From: Scatomorpha stercorigallinarum
Lineage (GTDB): Bacteria; Bacillota; Clostridia; Oscillospirales; Oscillospiraceae
Length of the DNA: 64,000 bases
NCBI GenBank assembly: GCA_944387865.1
Contig: CALXGN010000002.1
Location: forward strand, 62,001 to 126,000
Reading direction: 5' to 3'
Part shown: one piece after another, positions 24,462 to 32,996 of the stretch
Layout of the letters: each line of letters starts with the position of its first letter
How positions within the stretch are numbered: position 1 is the stretch's first letter
Translations under genes and position numbers: made by a program
The notes under the pieces: model-generated
What the model was told of the DNA's origin: nothing
Databases searched by the model: none
The model's input: the letters and a program-made list of their open reading frames with translations, nothing else

Positions 24462-24698
24462 TTGGCTTTCGATAACAAGGCGAAGAATCGCAAGCGCAAA
24501 AAGGTGTGCCAGTTCTGCGTGGACAAGGTCGCTTATATCGACTATAAGGACGCTGCCAAGCTCCGGAAGTTCATCTCCGAGCGCAGCAAGATCCTTCCGC
24601 GCCGCACCACCGGCACCTGCGCCATGCACCAGCGCGAGCTGACCGAGGCCATCAAGCGCGCCCGTCAGATCGCCCTGCTGCCCTACGTCACCGACTGA
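24462..24698 (+). CDS. rpsR: 30S ribosomal protein S18
   Basis: 78 residues; pairs with S6. The start is TTG at 24462 behind AGGAGGTATTACC. KVCQFCVDKVAYIDYKD carries a Cys pair (Cys16, Cys19) and TGTCAMHQREL a third Cys, so this is probably the zinc-binding form. IKRARQIALLPYV is the conserved end. Last gene of the operon; a strong terminator follows. Confidence 0.97.
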   Translation: MAFDNKAKNRKRKKVCQFCVDKVAYIDYKDAAKLRKFISERSKILPRRTTGTCAMHQRELTEAIKRARQIALLPYVTD

Positions 24699-24708
24699 CA
24701 AACAAAAA

Positions 24709-24737
24709 ACGCCGGCCTGGCGGGCCGGTGTTTTTTT
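24709..24737 (+). terminator. Terminator of rpsF-ssb-rpsR
   Basis: ACGCCGGCC pairs with GGCCGGTGT (nine pairs including one G-T), followed by TTTTTTT. Confidence 0.9.
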
Positions 24738-24766
24738 ATCCTCTCTGGCCGCGCGCAGCGGCACAG

Positions 24767-24799
24767 AAAAACAGGAGGGCCGGAGCCCTCCTGTTTTTT
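24767..24799. terminator. Terminator of the BMP lipoprotein gene, usable on both strands
   Basis: 14-pair stem AAAAACAGGAGGGC/GCCCTCCTGTTTTT, loop CGGA. It has A and T tails on either side, between two converging transcription units. Confidence 0.85.
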
Positions 24800-24819
24800 A
24801 GTTCAGGGTCTGGTGCCTA

Positions 24820-26079
24820 TCACACCACGTTGATGGTGATGTTGGGCAGCACGCCGTTGAGGCTGGCGGCATCGTCCATGCCGTCGGCGGTGGCGGGGTA
24901 CTCAGCGTTGACAACGAGGGAGCCGTCCTTCATGGCGGCGAGCTGGGCCTCGTACTCCTCGACGGTGTAGTTCTCGAGCATCCAGGTGTCGGTGGGCAGG
25001 CCAACGGCGTCGTCAGTCGCGCCGAGGGTGGTGGTCACGCCGCCGATCTCATCCCAAGTGCCTTCGTAGAAGCTGGTCAGGGCGACCTCGGCAGCCTGGG
25101 CGATGCCCTTCATGGCGGAGGTGATGACGGTGTCGCTGTCGCCGCTCTGGTCGACGTCAACGCCGATGACCAGGCCGTCGTTGGCGGAGGCGGCGCTGGA
25201 GATGGACTCGAACATGGAGCCGCCGCAGGCGAACACGACCTCGGTGCCGGTGGTGTACCAGCCGTTGATCATGGTCTGCAGGTCGGGGGAAGCGGTGAAG
25301 TTGGCGCCGTACTGCCAGCTGTAGTTGACGCTGACGTCAACGCCCATCTCCACGGCGGCCGCGCTGGCGCCCTGGAGGAAGCCGTAGCCGTAACGGCAGC
25401 AAGCCGGGTTGGTGCCGCCGCCGCCGCCGGAGAAGCCGAGCTGGGTGAAGCCCTCGCGGACGATGGCGTAGCCGGCCAGATAACCGGCCTGCTCTTCCTG
25501 GAAGTTGATGCCGGCGACGTTGGTGAGGACGTTGCCAGCCTCGTCATTGATGGAGTAGCCGTCGATGAACACGAACTTGACGTCCGGGTTGTTCGTGGCG
25601 GCGGTGCGCAGGGCAGCCTCCTGCAGGAAGCCGGCGCAGACAACGATCTTGGCGCCGTTGTCAACGGCGTCCTGCATGGCCTTGGTGCGGTCGTCGTCGG
25701 TGGCCTGGTCGCCGTTGGCGGGCTGGTAGTACTTGTAGGTCAGGCCGTTCTCGTAAGCGTACAGCTTGACGCCGTTCCAGGTGCCCTCGTTGAAGGACTT
25801 GTCGTGCAGCTGGCCGACGTCGGTGACGAAGGCGACCTCGTAGGTGCCGTCCTCAGAGGTGATGTTGTCCTCGATGTCGTTGGGGTCAACGGCCTCGGCG
25901 GGCTCCCCAGAGGGCTCTTCCTCGGGGGGCTCCTCAGCGGGGGCCTCGCTCTCGGTGGCGGCGGGCTCTTCGCTCTCGGTGGCAGGGGCTTCGCTCTCCT
26001 CGGCGGCGGGCTCGCTGCCGCAGGCGGCGAGCGCGAAGACCATCACGAGAGCGAGAAGCAGAGCAAGAAACTTCTTCAT
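24820..26079 (-). CDS. BMP/PnrA-family ABC transporter substrate-binding lipoprotein
   Basis: 419 residues from the ATG at 26079, following GGAGGATACATAACAGA; the upstream in-frame ATG at 26103 lies before the ribosome site. Lipoprotein signal with lipobox LAAC (Cys20), then a ~45-residue Glu/Ala/Ser/Pro linker, then the BMP fold: VAFVTDVGQLHDKSFNEGTW and GVDVDQSGDSDTVITSAMKG. Known relatives bind nucleosides (PnrA, BmpD). No ATPase or permease gene is adjacent, so the transporter core must lie elsewhere. Residues 1-21 are identical to those of the binding protein at 63122. Confidence 0.92.
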   Translation of the reverse strand: MKKFLALLLALVMVFALAACGSEPAAEESEAPATESEEPAATESEAPAEEPPEEEPSGEPAEAVDPNDIEDNITSEDGTYEVAFVTDVGQLHDKSFNEGTWNGVKLYAYENGLTYKYYQPANGDQATDDDRTKAMQDAVDNGAKIVVCAGFLQEAALRTAATNNPDVKFVFIDGYSINDEAGNVLTNVAGINFQEEQAGYLAGYAIVREGFTQLGFSGGGGGTNPACCRYGYGFLQGASAAAVEMGVDVSVNYSWQYGANFTASPDLQTMINGWYTTGTEVVFACGGSMFESISSAASANDGLVIGVDVDQSGDSDTVITSAMKGIAQAAEVALTSFYEGTWDEIGGVTTTLGATDDAVGLPTDTWMLENYTVEEYEAQLAAMKDGSLVVNAEYPATADGMDDAASLNGVLPNITINVV

Positions 26080-26147
26080 TCTGTTATGTATCCTCCGTTT
26101 CATAATATGATTCGGGTCGCGCGGTGCGTTTCACCGCGTCGTGAGAC

Positions 26148-26176
26148 ATTATATCACAGCTGTATGTATCATTCAA
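26148..26176 (-). promoter_or_regulatory. Promoter of the BMP lipoprotein gene
   Basis: TTGAAT (26176-26171), 17-base spacer, TATAAT (26153-26148) on the minus strand. The leader contains a CGCGGTG/CACCGCG hairpin. Confidence 0.8.
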
Positions 26177-26196
26177 GTAAAATACACGAAAAATTC

Positions 26197-26612
26197 CCCA
26201 GGCTGCGCCTGAAGGCGGTTGCCTGCGGCCCGCCCGCAGGTATTTGCGCTGCGCGCCGCGCTGTTGGAAACCTTTCGGTAGACCGGGGCACCGCCCATGG
26301 CCTCTTTATCGCAGCCTGGCTTCGCTTACGCTCGCGCCGCTGAGTTGCAGAAGCTCAAAGCCTCCCCTGCCGTGCAGGGGAGGTGGCGCCTGCGGAGCAG
26401 GCGGCGGAGGGGTGTTTGAAGTTTGCGCTTCTTTGGATAGCAGCGCAAACTTTCGGCACCCCTCCGGCCGCCTTCGGCGTCCACCTCCCCTACAATGTAG
26501 GGGAGGCTTTTACGTTGAGTAGGACAAAACCCGCGAGGCGGAGAGCCTCGCGGGTTTTCTGTTATAAGTATCTGCAAACTTCCCCGTAGACCGGCGCGCA
26601 GCGCAACTGCCT
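26197..26612. repeat. Repeat mosaic with modules A, E fragment and F, no gene
   Basis: Orphan copy of the 3'-UTR module (CCAGGC-TGC-GCCTGA at 26198-26212 with GGCGGTTGCCTGCGGCC). Module E fragment near 26318-26345. Module F (about 26354-26515): AAGCCTCCCCTGC-GCAGGGGAGG hairpin, GGAGGGGTG/CACCCCTCC pairing across ~70 bases, then CCTCCCCTAC/GTAGGGGAGG. A terminator hairpin ACCCGCGAGGC/GCCTCGCGGGT serves the gene at 26628. Module F recurs at 52455-52612. Confidence 0.75.
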
Positions 26613-26627
26613 CCAGGCGCAGCCTGG
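26613..26627 (-). repeat. Stop-anchored palindrome, CCAGGC version
   Basis: Minus strand CCAGGC-TGC-GCCTGG beginning at the base after the stop codon (26630-26628). The module continues with AGGCAGTTGCGCTGCGCGCC, CTACGG and GTTTGCAGATACTTATAAC, then the terminator. Confidence 0.8.
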
Positions 26628-28493
26628 TCAGGTGAAGAGGGCGACGATGCGGTCCCAGAGCTCGGCGAAGAAGCCCTGTTCCTCCTCGGCGGGGGCGGGC
26701 TCGGCCTCGGCCTCGGGCTCGGAGATGCCCTCGGTCATGATGACGAACTGCACGGAGGCGGTGTCGCCGTTGCGCCCGTCGAGGAAGGAGGCCTGGGCGG
26801 AGGCGTCCGCGCTCTCGTCCTCCGCGGGGCCGCCGGTGAGCTCGTCTATGAGCTCGGGTATCTTGCTGGTCTCCTCGTCCAGGGCGGCGACGCCGTCGCT
26901 GAGCTCGCCCGCGCCGCTGGCGAGGGAGCTGATGCCGTTGTAGACGCTGCTCCAGTTGGCGGAGAGGGCGTCAACGCCGCCGGCGTAGCTCACCAGGCCC
27001 TCGTGGAAGGCGGAGTAGCTCTGCGCCAGCTGGCTGAGCCCGCTGGTGAGCTGCAGCAGCCCGGAGAGGTCGATCTGCCCGCCGGTCGCGCTCATGGCGG
27101 CGGAGATCTGCTGCGCCGTCTGGCGCAGGGAGGCGGCCGCGCTGTTCACGCCTTCGGCCAGCGTGGGCAGGTTGTCCTGCACGGCCTCGAAGGCGGCGGA
27201 GGCCTGCGCCCAGACGGCCTTCACCGTCTGCGCCGCCTGATAGTTGGCCACCAGCGCGGCCAGGGCCGCGTTGTCCGGGGCCAGGGCCATCAGCGCGCCG
27301 ATGTCCTCCTCGCTGACGCTGGGCTCGGGGATGGCCTCCACGGCCTGTTCAAGCGCGGGATAGGCCGCGCCGTAGCCCTCCGCCAGCTGCGCGAGGGCCG
27401 CGCCCGCCTGCTCCAGGCCGTCCGCGGCCTGTTCCAGGCCGTCCGGCAGCTGCGCGAGGGCGGAGAGGTCGAGCGTCATGCCCGCGCCGGCGGACTGCGC
27501 GCCGGCAGCGGCTGCGGCCTCCGGGTCCATGCCCGCGGCAGCGGCGGCAGCGGCTGCGGCTTCGGTGTCCGCGCCAGCGCCGGGCAGGGAGGCGCTTATC
27601 TGCGCCAGGGCGCCGGCGATCTGCTCGGAGCCGGCGACGAGCTCCGCCGAGCCGGCGGAGAGGGTGCTGAGCCCGGAGCCGAAGCTGCCCGCGCCGCTGC
27701 GCAGGCTGCCCGCGCCGGAGGCCAGCTGGGAGGCCCCGTCGCTCAGCTGGGAGATGGCGTCCGTCATCTGGCCCACGCCGTCGGTGATCTCGGCGGTGTC
27801 GCCCATGGCGGAGGCGATGTCGTAGTTGACGCCGGCGATGGTGAGGCCGGCCATGGTGAAGTCCTCAACATCCGCGGTGACAGTGTACTCGGCCTCCGCG
27901 CCCGGGAGCACGGTGAAGGCGAGGGTCTTGTCGCCGCCGGCATTGGCGACGGTCGCGCCCCCGGCGGAGATGTCTTTGCAGAGCGAGGCGTCGAGCGTGA
28001 CGGTGATCTGCAGCATCATCTCGTCGGCGAAAGCGCCGGGCGCGTTGCCGTTGGGCTTGACGGAGAGGGTCATCTCCAGCGCGCCGGACTGCCCGCCGAG
28101 CTCGGCGGGGGAGATGGACTTGCCGTCCAGCTCATAGCCGATGGCGATGTCCCAGGGGAGCTCGAAGGACTCCAGCGTGCCCTGGTAGTAGAGCCGGCCG
28201 CCCTCGGGGATGGTGGCGGTGACGGCCCCGTCCTCATACGTAAGGGCCGAGGTGTCCGTCAGGTTCTCCACGGCGGTGTATGCGCCGTAGTGGGTGACGC
28301 TCTCGCCGGCGTCGCCGTTCAGGGCCACCACGGCATAGGCGGAGAGGGGCTCGCCGGCGGCGTCGAGCTTGGCGTATATGACCTCCTCCGCGCCGGTAGC
28401 GGCGGGGGCGTCCGCCGCGGCGGCGGGGACGGCGATGAGGCTGAGAGCGAAGCAAAGCGCCAGGGCGAGGGCGCCCAGGGTGCGTTTTTTCAT
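26628..28493 (-). CDS. Secreted heptad-repeat protein (YhgE-like), partner of the MMPL transporter
   Basis: 621 residues with a cleavable signal peptide (AAAADAP near residue 25). An N-terminal beta-rich domain extends to ~230. A long helical region follows, with repeated Leu-x-x-Gly type heptads (QLSDGASQLASGAGSLRSGA, DGLEQAADGLEQAGAALAQL, GISSLASGAGELSDGVAAL). A hydrophobic C-terminus (FFAELWDRIVALF) may contact the membrane. Such proteins accompany MMPL/RND exporters in Firmicutes. The ATG overlaps the stop of the MMPL gene (ATGA), so both are translated as one unit. The molecular role is unknown. Confidence 0.8.
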   Translation of the reverse strand: MKKRTLGALALALCFALSLIAVPAAAADAPAATGAEEVIYAKLDAAGEPLSAYAVVALNGDAGESVTHYGAYTAVENLTDTSALTYEDGAVTATIPEGGRLYYQGTLESFELPWDIAIGYELDGKSISPAELGGQSGALEMTLSVKPNGNAPGAFADEMMLQITVTLDASLCKDISAGGATVANAGGDKTLAFTVLPGAEAEYTVTADVEDFTMAGLTIAGVNYDIASAMGDTAEITDGVGQMTDAISQLSDGASQLASGAGSLRSGAGSFGSGLSTLSAGSAELVAGSEQIAGALAQISASLPGAGADTEAAAAAAAAAGMDPEAAAAAGAQSAGAGMTLDLSALAQLPDGLEQAADGLEQAGAALAQLAEGYGAAYPALEQAVEAIPEPSVSEEDIGALMALAPDNAALAALVANYQAAQTVKAVWAQASAAFEAVQDNLPTLAEGVNSAAASLRQTAQQISAAMSATGGQIDLSGLLQLTSGLSQLAQSYSAFHEGLVSYAGGVDALSANWSSVYNGISSLASGAGELSDGVAALDEETSKIPELIDELTGGPAEDESADASAQASFLDGRNGDTASVQFVIMTEGISEPEAEAEPAPAEEEQGFFAELWDRIVALFT

Positions 28494-30562
28494 TTTACAT
28501 CGACCTCCTTTTCGGTCTTTTTCAGGAATCCGGCCTTCAGCGTCAGCCGGGCGGTGAGCGGGTCGAAGATCATCAGCAGCGCGGGCAGCGCCAGCAGCAC
28601 CATCGCCATCGAGAGCAGCGTGCCGCGCGAGAGCAGCAGCCCCAGCTCGGAGACGACCTGCATGGAGGAGGTGAAGTTCAGCCCCAGCCCGGCGGTGGAG
28701 AGTATAAGGCCGCTGGTGAGGACGGAGATGAAGTTCTTCTGCAGCGTGTTCACCACGGCCTCCCGCCGGCCCATCGTGCGGCGGTTGACCAGATAGCCGT
28801 CCGTGATGAGGATGGCGTAGTCGATGGTCGCGCCCAGCTGCACGGTGTTTATCACCAGGTAGCCGATGTACACCAGCGTGTTGCCGGTGAAATAGGCGAA
28901 GGAGAGGTTGATCCAGATGGCGGATTCGATGGCGAAGAGCAGTATGAACGGCAGCGTCAGGCTGCGGAAGGTGACCAGCAGCGTGAGCAGGATGAACACG
29001 ATGGCGATGCCGTTCACAAGGCCCGTGTCCTCCGTCACCACCTCGCGCACGTCGTAGAGGTTGGCGCTCTCGCCGCAGGTGTAGCTCTCGTCGTAGTATT
29101 TATCCGCCGCGGCGCGCACGGCCTCGATGACGGCGAAGGCCTCCTCGCCCTCGTTGGCCGTGTCCGCCGAGAGCACGATGCGCGCGTAGTTGTCGGAGTA
29201 GAAGTTGGAGACGATGGCGTCGTCCAGCGTCTCCGGCGGCACCTCGCCGACGGTGGCGGCGTAGCTCATGACGGAGGTGACGTTGTCGATCTCCGCCAGC
29301 TCGGCGCTGAGCGCGGCCTCCGCGCCCGGGTCGCCGCGGGGGACGAAGAGCACGATGCTCGTGGACTGGCCGAAGGTGCTGTTGATGAGCTCCGTGTCCT
29401 GGCCGTAGCGCAGGTCCGGGTCCGGCACGCCCATGCCGTAGACGAAGCTGGCGCGGCTCTGCCCCAGGTAGCAGGGGATGACCAGCAGCAGCACGAGTAT
29501 CAGCGCGGGGATGCGTATCTTCACCAGGCCGCGGCCCAGGCCGTGCAGCTCGGGGATGATGCGCTTGTGGCGCGTCTTGTCCAGCAGCTTCACGCAGGCG
29601 AGCGAGAGGCAGGGCAGGAACACGACCACCGACACATAGCTGAGGATGACGCCCTTGACCAGGTTCATGCCCAGGTCCGCGCCGATCTCGAAGCGCATGA
29701 ACATCAGCGCCATGAAACCGAACACCGTGGTGGCGGCGGAAGCGGCGATGGAGGAGAAGCTCTCCTTGATGGCCGAGCGCATGGCCATTTCCACGTCGTC
29801 CGTCTCCTGCCGGTGGCGCTCAAAGCTGTTCAGCAGGAAGATGGCGTAGTCCAGCGAGACGGCCAGCTGCATGATGGGGCTCACCGACTGCGTGATGAAG
29901 GAGATCTCCCCGAACACGATGTTGGTGCCCATGTTGATGAGGATGGCCACGCCGATGCTGGCTAGGAAGAGCAGCGGCGCCACCCAGGAGGTGGTGGTGA
30001 GTATCAGCAGCAGCACGATGATGGGCACGGCGATGGCCGCGGCGCCCAGCACCTCCGTCACCACGCGCTTTTGTATGTTGGCGGTGTTGGCGGCGTCGCC
30101 GCCGATGGCGCCGTTCTCGCCGATGAGCTCATAGAGCGCGTCGATGGTGCTGCTCTCGCGCCCGTCGGCCACCGTCACCTGATAGAGGGCCGAGCCGTCG
30201 CGCCAGTACTGCTCGACGGTGGCCTGGTCCATCAGTTCCACCGGCGTGGAGAGGTCCTCCACGTCGTCCAGCCACATGACGCCCGTCACGCCGTCCACAG
30301 CGGCGATGTCGGACTTCAGCGCCTCCGCCTCCGCGAGCGTGAGGCCGCTGACCATCACGCGCGTGTTCGGGATGCCGGAGCCGAACTCGTCGTTGAGGAT
30401 GCCGAGCGCGACGGTGCTCTCGGCGTCCGGCGGCAGGTAGTCCGCCAGCTTGTAGTTCACGCTCACGCCCAGCATCAGCACGGCGCAGATGAGCGCGAGC
30501 GCCAGGAATACGGCGATCACCGCCCGCCGGTGGGAGGTGATGGCCTTCGTCAGTCTGTCCAT
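28490..30562 (-). CDS. MMPL/RND-family transporter
   Basis: 690 residues from the ATG at 30562, seven bases after AGGGGG (the ATG at 30568 is too close). Two repeats each have one membrane helix, an extracytoplasmic loop and a five-helix bundle. The proton-relay region reads AVSLDYAIFLLNSFERHRQ in the first half and GATIDYAILITDGY in the second, each with the conserved Asp-Tyr. Proteins of this group export lipids or hydrophobic compounds. It is divergent from a TetR gene that probably represses it, and overlaps its heptad-repeat partner by four bases. Substrate unknown. Confidence 0.9.
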   Translation of the reverse strand: MDRLTKAITSHRRAVIAVFLALALICAVLMLGVSVNYKLADYLPPDAESTVALGILNDEFGSGIPNTRVMVSGLTLAEAEALKSDIAAVDGVTGVMWLDDVEDLSTPVELMDQATVEQYWRDGSALYQVTVADGRESSTIDALYELIGENGAIGGDAANTANIQKRVVTEVLGAAAIAVPIIVLLLILTTTSWVAPLLFLASIGVAILINMGTNIVFGEISFITQSVSPIMQLAVSLDYAIFLLNSFERHRQETDDVEMAMRSAIKESFSSIAASAATTVFGFMALMFMRFEIGADLGMNLVKGVILSYVSVVVFLPCLSLACVKLLDKTRHKRIIPELHGLGRGLVKIRIPALILVLLLVIPCYLGQSRASFVYGMGVPDPDLRYGQDTELINSTFGQSTSIVLFVPRGDPGAEAALSAELAEIDNVTSVMSYAATVGEVPPETLDDAIVSNFYSDNYARIVLSADTANEGEEAFAVIEAVRAAADKYYDESYTCGESANLYDVREVVTEDTGLVNGIAIVFILLTLLVTFRSLTLPFILLFAIESAIWINLSFAYFTGNTLVYIGYLVINTVQLGATIDYAILITDGYLVNRRTMGRREAVVNTLQKNFISVLTSGLILSTAGLGLNFTSSMQVVSELGLLLSRGTLLSMAMVLLALPALLMIFDPLTARLTLKAGFLKKTEKEVDVK

Positions 30563-30622
30563 GGACATGCCCCCTGAATACGTTAAATATTAAACGCTTT
30601 GTTGACTTACTTTCGATTTTAT

Positions 30623-30651
30623 AGTATACTTTCACACTGTCAAAAGGGCAA
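30623..30651 (-). promoter_or_regulatory. Promoter of the MMPL operon
   Basis: TTGCCC (30651-30646), 17-base spacer, TATACT (30628-30623) on the minus strand. Confidence 0.6.
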
Positions 30652-30659
30652 CAGACAGT
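30636..30659. promoter_or_regulatory. Inverted repeat, candidate TetR operator
   Basis: ACTGTC (30636-30641) and GACAGT (30654-30659), 12 bases apart, spanning the -35 of the MMPL promoter in the divergent region. A further GACAGT lies just beyond, near 30675. Confidence 0.45.
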
Positions 30660-30742
30660 TTTGCAGGAAATGAAAAATTATCGACAGTTACGGGCAAATC
30701 GTATGGTTACTCACGAAAAGTTTTCATTTGGAGCGTTATTTT

Positions 30743-31294
30743 ATGGAAAAGAAACAGGACGCGCGCGTCCGCTACACGAAGATGATGATACGCAGCAGCT
30801 TCATCGAGCTGCTGCGTGAGAAGCCGGTGGCCAAGATCAGCGTGACGGAGCTCTGCGAGCGCGCGGGCATCAACCGCGCCACCTTTTACGCCCACTACGC
30901 CGACCCCTCCGACCTCCTGCGCAGCATCGAGGACGAGATACTGAACGACCTCTCGCGCTGGCTGGGGCCGGCCATCGCCGCGCCGGACGGCGCCGACCTG
31001 GCCGGGATGCTGACGCCGATCATCGAGTACATCGGCGAGAACGCGGACGTCTGCTCGGTGCTGCTCTCCAGCAGCGGGGACGCCGGATTCCAGGCCAAGG
31101 TGGTGGACGCCGTGGAGCAGCCCTTCCTCGCCAGCTTACGCCACGGGGGCAGCCGCGAGGTGGCGGAGTATTTTTACACCTTTGCCGCCGACGGCTGCGT
31201 GGGGATGCTGAAAAAATGGCTCGCCGGGGGGATGACGGTGCCGCCAGCCAAGCTGGCCAACATGATGGCGCGCTTCACGGCGCGCGCTGTCTGA
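30743..31294 (+). CDS. TetR-family transcriptional regulator (first of a pair)
   Basis: 183 residues from the ATG at 30743. The helix-turn-helix lies at the N-terminus: ISVTELCERAGINRATFYAHY, where the YxHY motif is typical of TetR proteins with the TetR_C_8-type effector domain. Divergent from the MMPL exporter, so it probably represses that operon until its ligand is present. Another TetR gene begins 13 bases downstream in the same transcript. The ligand is unknown. Confidence 0.88.
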   Translation: MEKKQDARVRYTKMMIRSSFIELLREKPVAKISVTELCERAGINRATFYAHYADPSDLLRSIEDEILNDLSRWLGPAIAAPDGADLAGMLTPIIEYIGENADVCSVLLSSSGDAGFQAKVVDAVEQPFLASLRHGGSREVAEYFYTFAADGCVGMLKKWLAGGMTVPPAKLANMMARFTARAV

Positions 31295-31307
31295 GAGGGG
31301 GAGCGCG

Positions 31308-31865
31308 ATGGCGAGCGAGGCCACCCGCCTCCGCCTGGCCAGGGCGATGGAGGAGCTGATGCGCGAGCGCGCGCTGGAGAACGTCACCGTGACGGAGCTC
31401 TGCGCGCGCTGCGGCGTGACGCGGCAGACCTTTTACCGCAACTTCCTCGACAAATACGACCTCGTGAACTGGTATTTCGGCAAGCTGCTGGAGCGCAGCT
31501 TTGAGCACATGGGCTCCGGCCGCACGGTGCGGGAGGGGCTGGAGCGCAAGTTCGAGTACATCCGCGCCGAGCGCGTGTTCTTCGCCGCCGCCTTCCGCAC
31601 GGACGGCACGAACTCCCTCAAGGAGCACGACTGCGAGAGCATATATGGCTTCTATTCCGGCCTTATCGAGCGCAAGACGGGCTCCGCGCCGGGGGCGGAG
31701 ACGGCCTTCCTCCTCGAGCTGTACTGCCGCGGGAGCGTGGCGATGACGGTGAAATGGGTCCTCGGCGGGATGCCGGAGAGCCCGCGCGAGCTCGCGCATC
31801 TGATGACGGAGGCCCTGCCGCTTCCGCTGAAGGGGCTCTTTGCCGGGATCGGCCTGCTCGGCTGA
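31308..31865 (+). CDS. TetR-family transcriptional regulator (second of a pair)
   Basis: 185 residues. The recognition region is VTVTELCARCGVTRQTFYRNF, then DKYDLVNWYF, a signature close to DhaS-like TetR regulators. The ATG follows GAGAGGGGGAGCGCG and lies 13 bases after the first TetR gene, so both are co-expressed. The two share fold but little sequence outside the helix-turn-helix. It may act on the same exporter or on a separate target. A clear terminator ends the unit. Confidence 0.88.
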   Translation: MASEATRLRLARAMEELMRERALENVTVTELCARCGVTRQTFYRNFLDKYDLVNWYFGKLLERSFEHMGSGRTVREGLERKFEYIRAERVFFAAAFRTDGTNSLKEHDCESIYGFYSGLIERKTGSAPGAETAFLLELYCRGSVAMTVKWVLGGMPESPRELAHLMTEALPLPLKGLFAGIGLLG

Positions 31866-31885
31866 GCGGCGTACATATATGGAAA

Positions 31886-31920
31886 GGCGCGGGAGCTTTT
31901 TGGGCTCCCGCGCCCTTTTT
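31886..31920 (+). terminator. Terminator after the TetR pair
   Basis: 11-pair stem GGCGCGGGAGC/GCTCCCGCGCC, loop TTTTTGG, then CTTTTTTG. The stop of the opposing GNAT gene (31923) follows directly. Confidence 0.88.
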
Positions 31921-31922
31921 TG

Positions 31923-32849
31923 TTAAAGCAGCTTTGCGTAGTTCGTCCCCAGGCAGGCGTCAAAGCCGAGGCTGTTGTACATGCCCACGTCGCAGCTCGC
32001 GCAGCAGGCCATCAGGCTGGACGCACCGCGCGCGGCGCACCAGTCCTGGGCCGCGCGGGCGAGAGCGCGCGCCGCGCCCCGGCCGCGGAAGGCCGGCTCC
32101 ACGAAAAAGTCGTCGAAAACTCCCACCTGCGCGCAGGCGAAGGTGGAAAAGCTGAGCACAACGCTGCACATGCCCACGGCGCGGCGCCCGCGCTTTGCGA
32201 GGAAGAAGGCGATGCGCCCCTCTCTCGCGGCCCGCAGCAGCCGCTCCTGCCCCGCTCTGTCGAGGCAGCCCTCGCCGACCGCGGCGCGGAAGCCGTTTTC
32301 CAGCCGCAGGAGCTGCCAAAAGTCCTCCGCGCGAAGCTCCTCCACGGCGATGGGAAGCTCGTCCTCCGGCGGCAGGAGCAGCAGCGGCTCGCCCCACTCG
32401 TCAACGCCGTTTTCCACGAAGCCGAGGCGGCGCCAGAAGCGCAGCCGCCGCGCGTCGCCGCCGCAGTTCAGCTCAAAATAACGCGCGCCGCTCTCGCGGG
32501 CGAAGGCGAGGAAGGACTGGGCGCATTCGCGGCCCGTCCCGCCGCCGCGGTGCTCCGGGAACACGCAGAAGTCGGTGAGGAAGCACTTGCCCTCCTCGCC
32601 GGCGTATATCACGGCGAGGGCGAGGCCGATCTCCTCCCCGTCCCTCTCGAAAAAGAGGAAGCGGCTGCGGCCGTCCTCCCGGGAGCGCAGGCGCAGCATG
32701 TGGGCGAAATATTCCCCCTCACGCTCGAGGTGCGCGGCGTCATCCGGCAGCGTAAAGACGTCCCGCCGGCGGTACTCAAGCAGGCGGGCGCGGAAGCGCT
32801 CCGTCTCCGCTCCCGGCAGGGCTTCGCGGACAGTTATTCGGTTTTCCAT
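31923..32849 (-). CDS. Tandem GNAT acetyltransferase (two domains)
   Basis: 308 residues containing two GNAT folds. The first (to ~150) has FLTDFCVFPEHRGGGTGREC as its acetyl-CoA loop; the second (165-308) has VGVFDDFFVEPAFRGRGAAR and ends MYNSLGFDACLG. Tandem GNATs include mycothiol synthase and several amino-acid or drug acetyltransferases; the substrate here is unknown. The ATG follows GGAGGAAAGAAA. A possible 12-codon ORF lies in its leader. Confidence 0.8.
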   Translation of the reverse strand: MENRITVREALPGAETERFRARLLEYRRRDVFTLPDDAAHLEREGEYFAHMLRLRSREDGRSRFLFFERDGEEIGLALAVIYAGEEGKCFLTDFCVFPEHRGGGTGRECAQSFLAFARESGARYFELNCGGDARRLRFWRRLGFVENGVDEWGEPLLLLPPEDELPIAVEELRAEDFWQLLRLENGFRAAVGEGCLDRAGQERLLRAAREGRIAFFLAKRGRRAVGMCSVVLSFSTFACAQVGVFDDFFVEPAFRGRGAARALARAAQDWCAARGASSLMACCASCDVGMYNSLGFDACLGTNYAKLL

Positions 32850-32879
32850 TTTCTTTCCTCCAAAACAGATTCAGGAGGG

Positions 32880-32918
32880 TCAGTTGGCGCGGCCCCTCCC
32901 TGCGCGCTTTTTCGTCAT
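32880..32918 (-). CDS. Possible 12-residue leader peptide before the tandem GNAT gene
   Basis: ATG preceded by GGAAGGAGTGGTTTTTC, then 12 mostly basic codons (MTKKRAGRGRAN) and TGA, about 30 bases before the GNAT start. Translation-based attenuation is conceivable, but nothing else supports it. Confidence 0.2.
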   Translation of the reverse strand: MTKKRAGRGRAN

Positions 32919-32966
32919 GAAAAACCACTCCTTCCGTTCCGGACAGGCCTGGCGGCCTTTGCGGAC

Positions 32967-32996
32967 ATCATAACACGGCGTCGCGGCTCACGTCAA
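32967..32996 (-). promoter_or_regulatory. Promoter of the tandem GNAT gene
   Basis: TTGACG (32996-32991), 18-base spacer, TATGAT (32972-32967). The -35 overlaps the 3' end of the upstream TetR gene. Confidence 0.6.
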
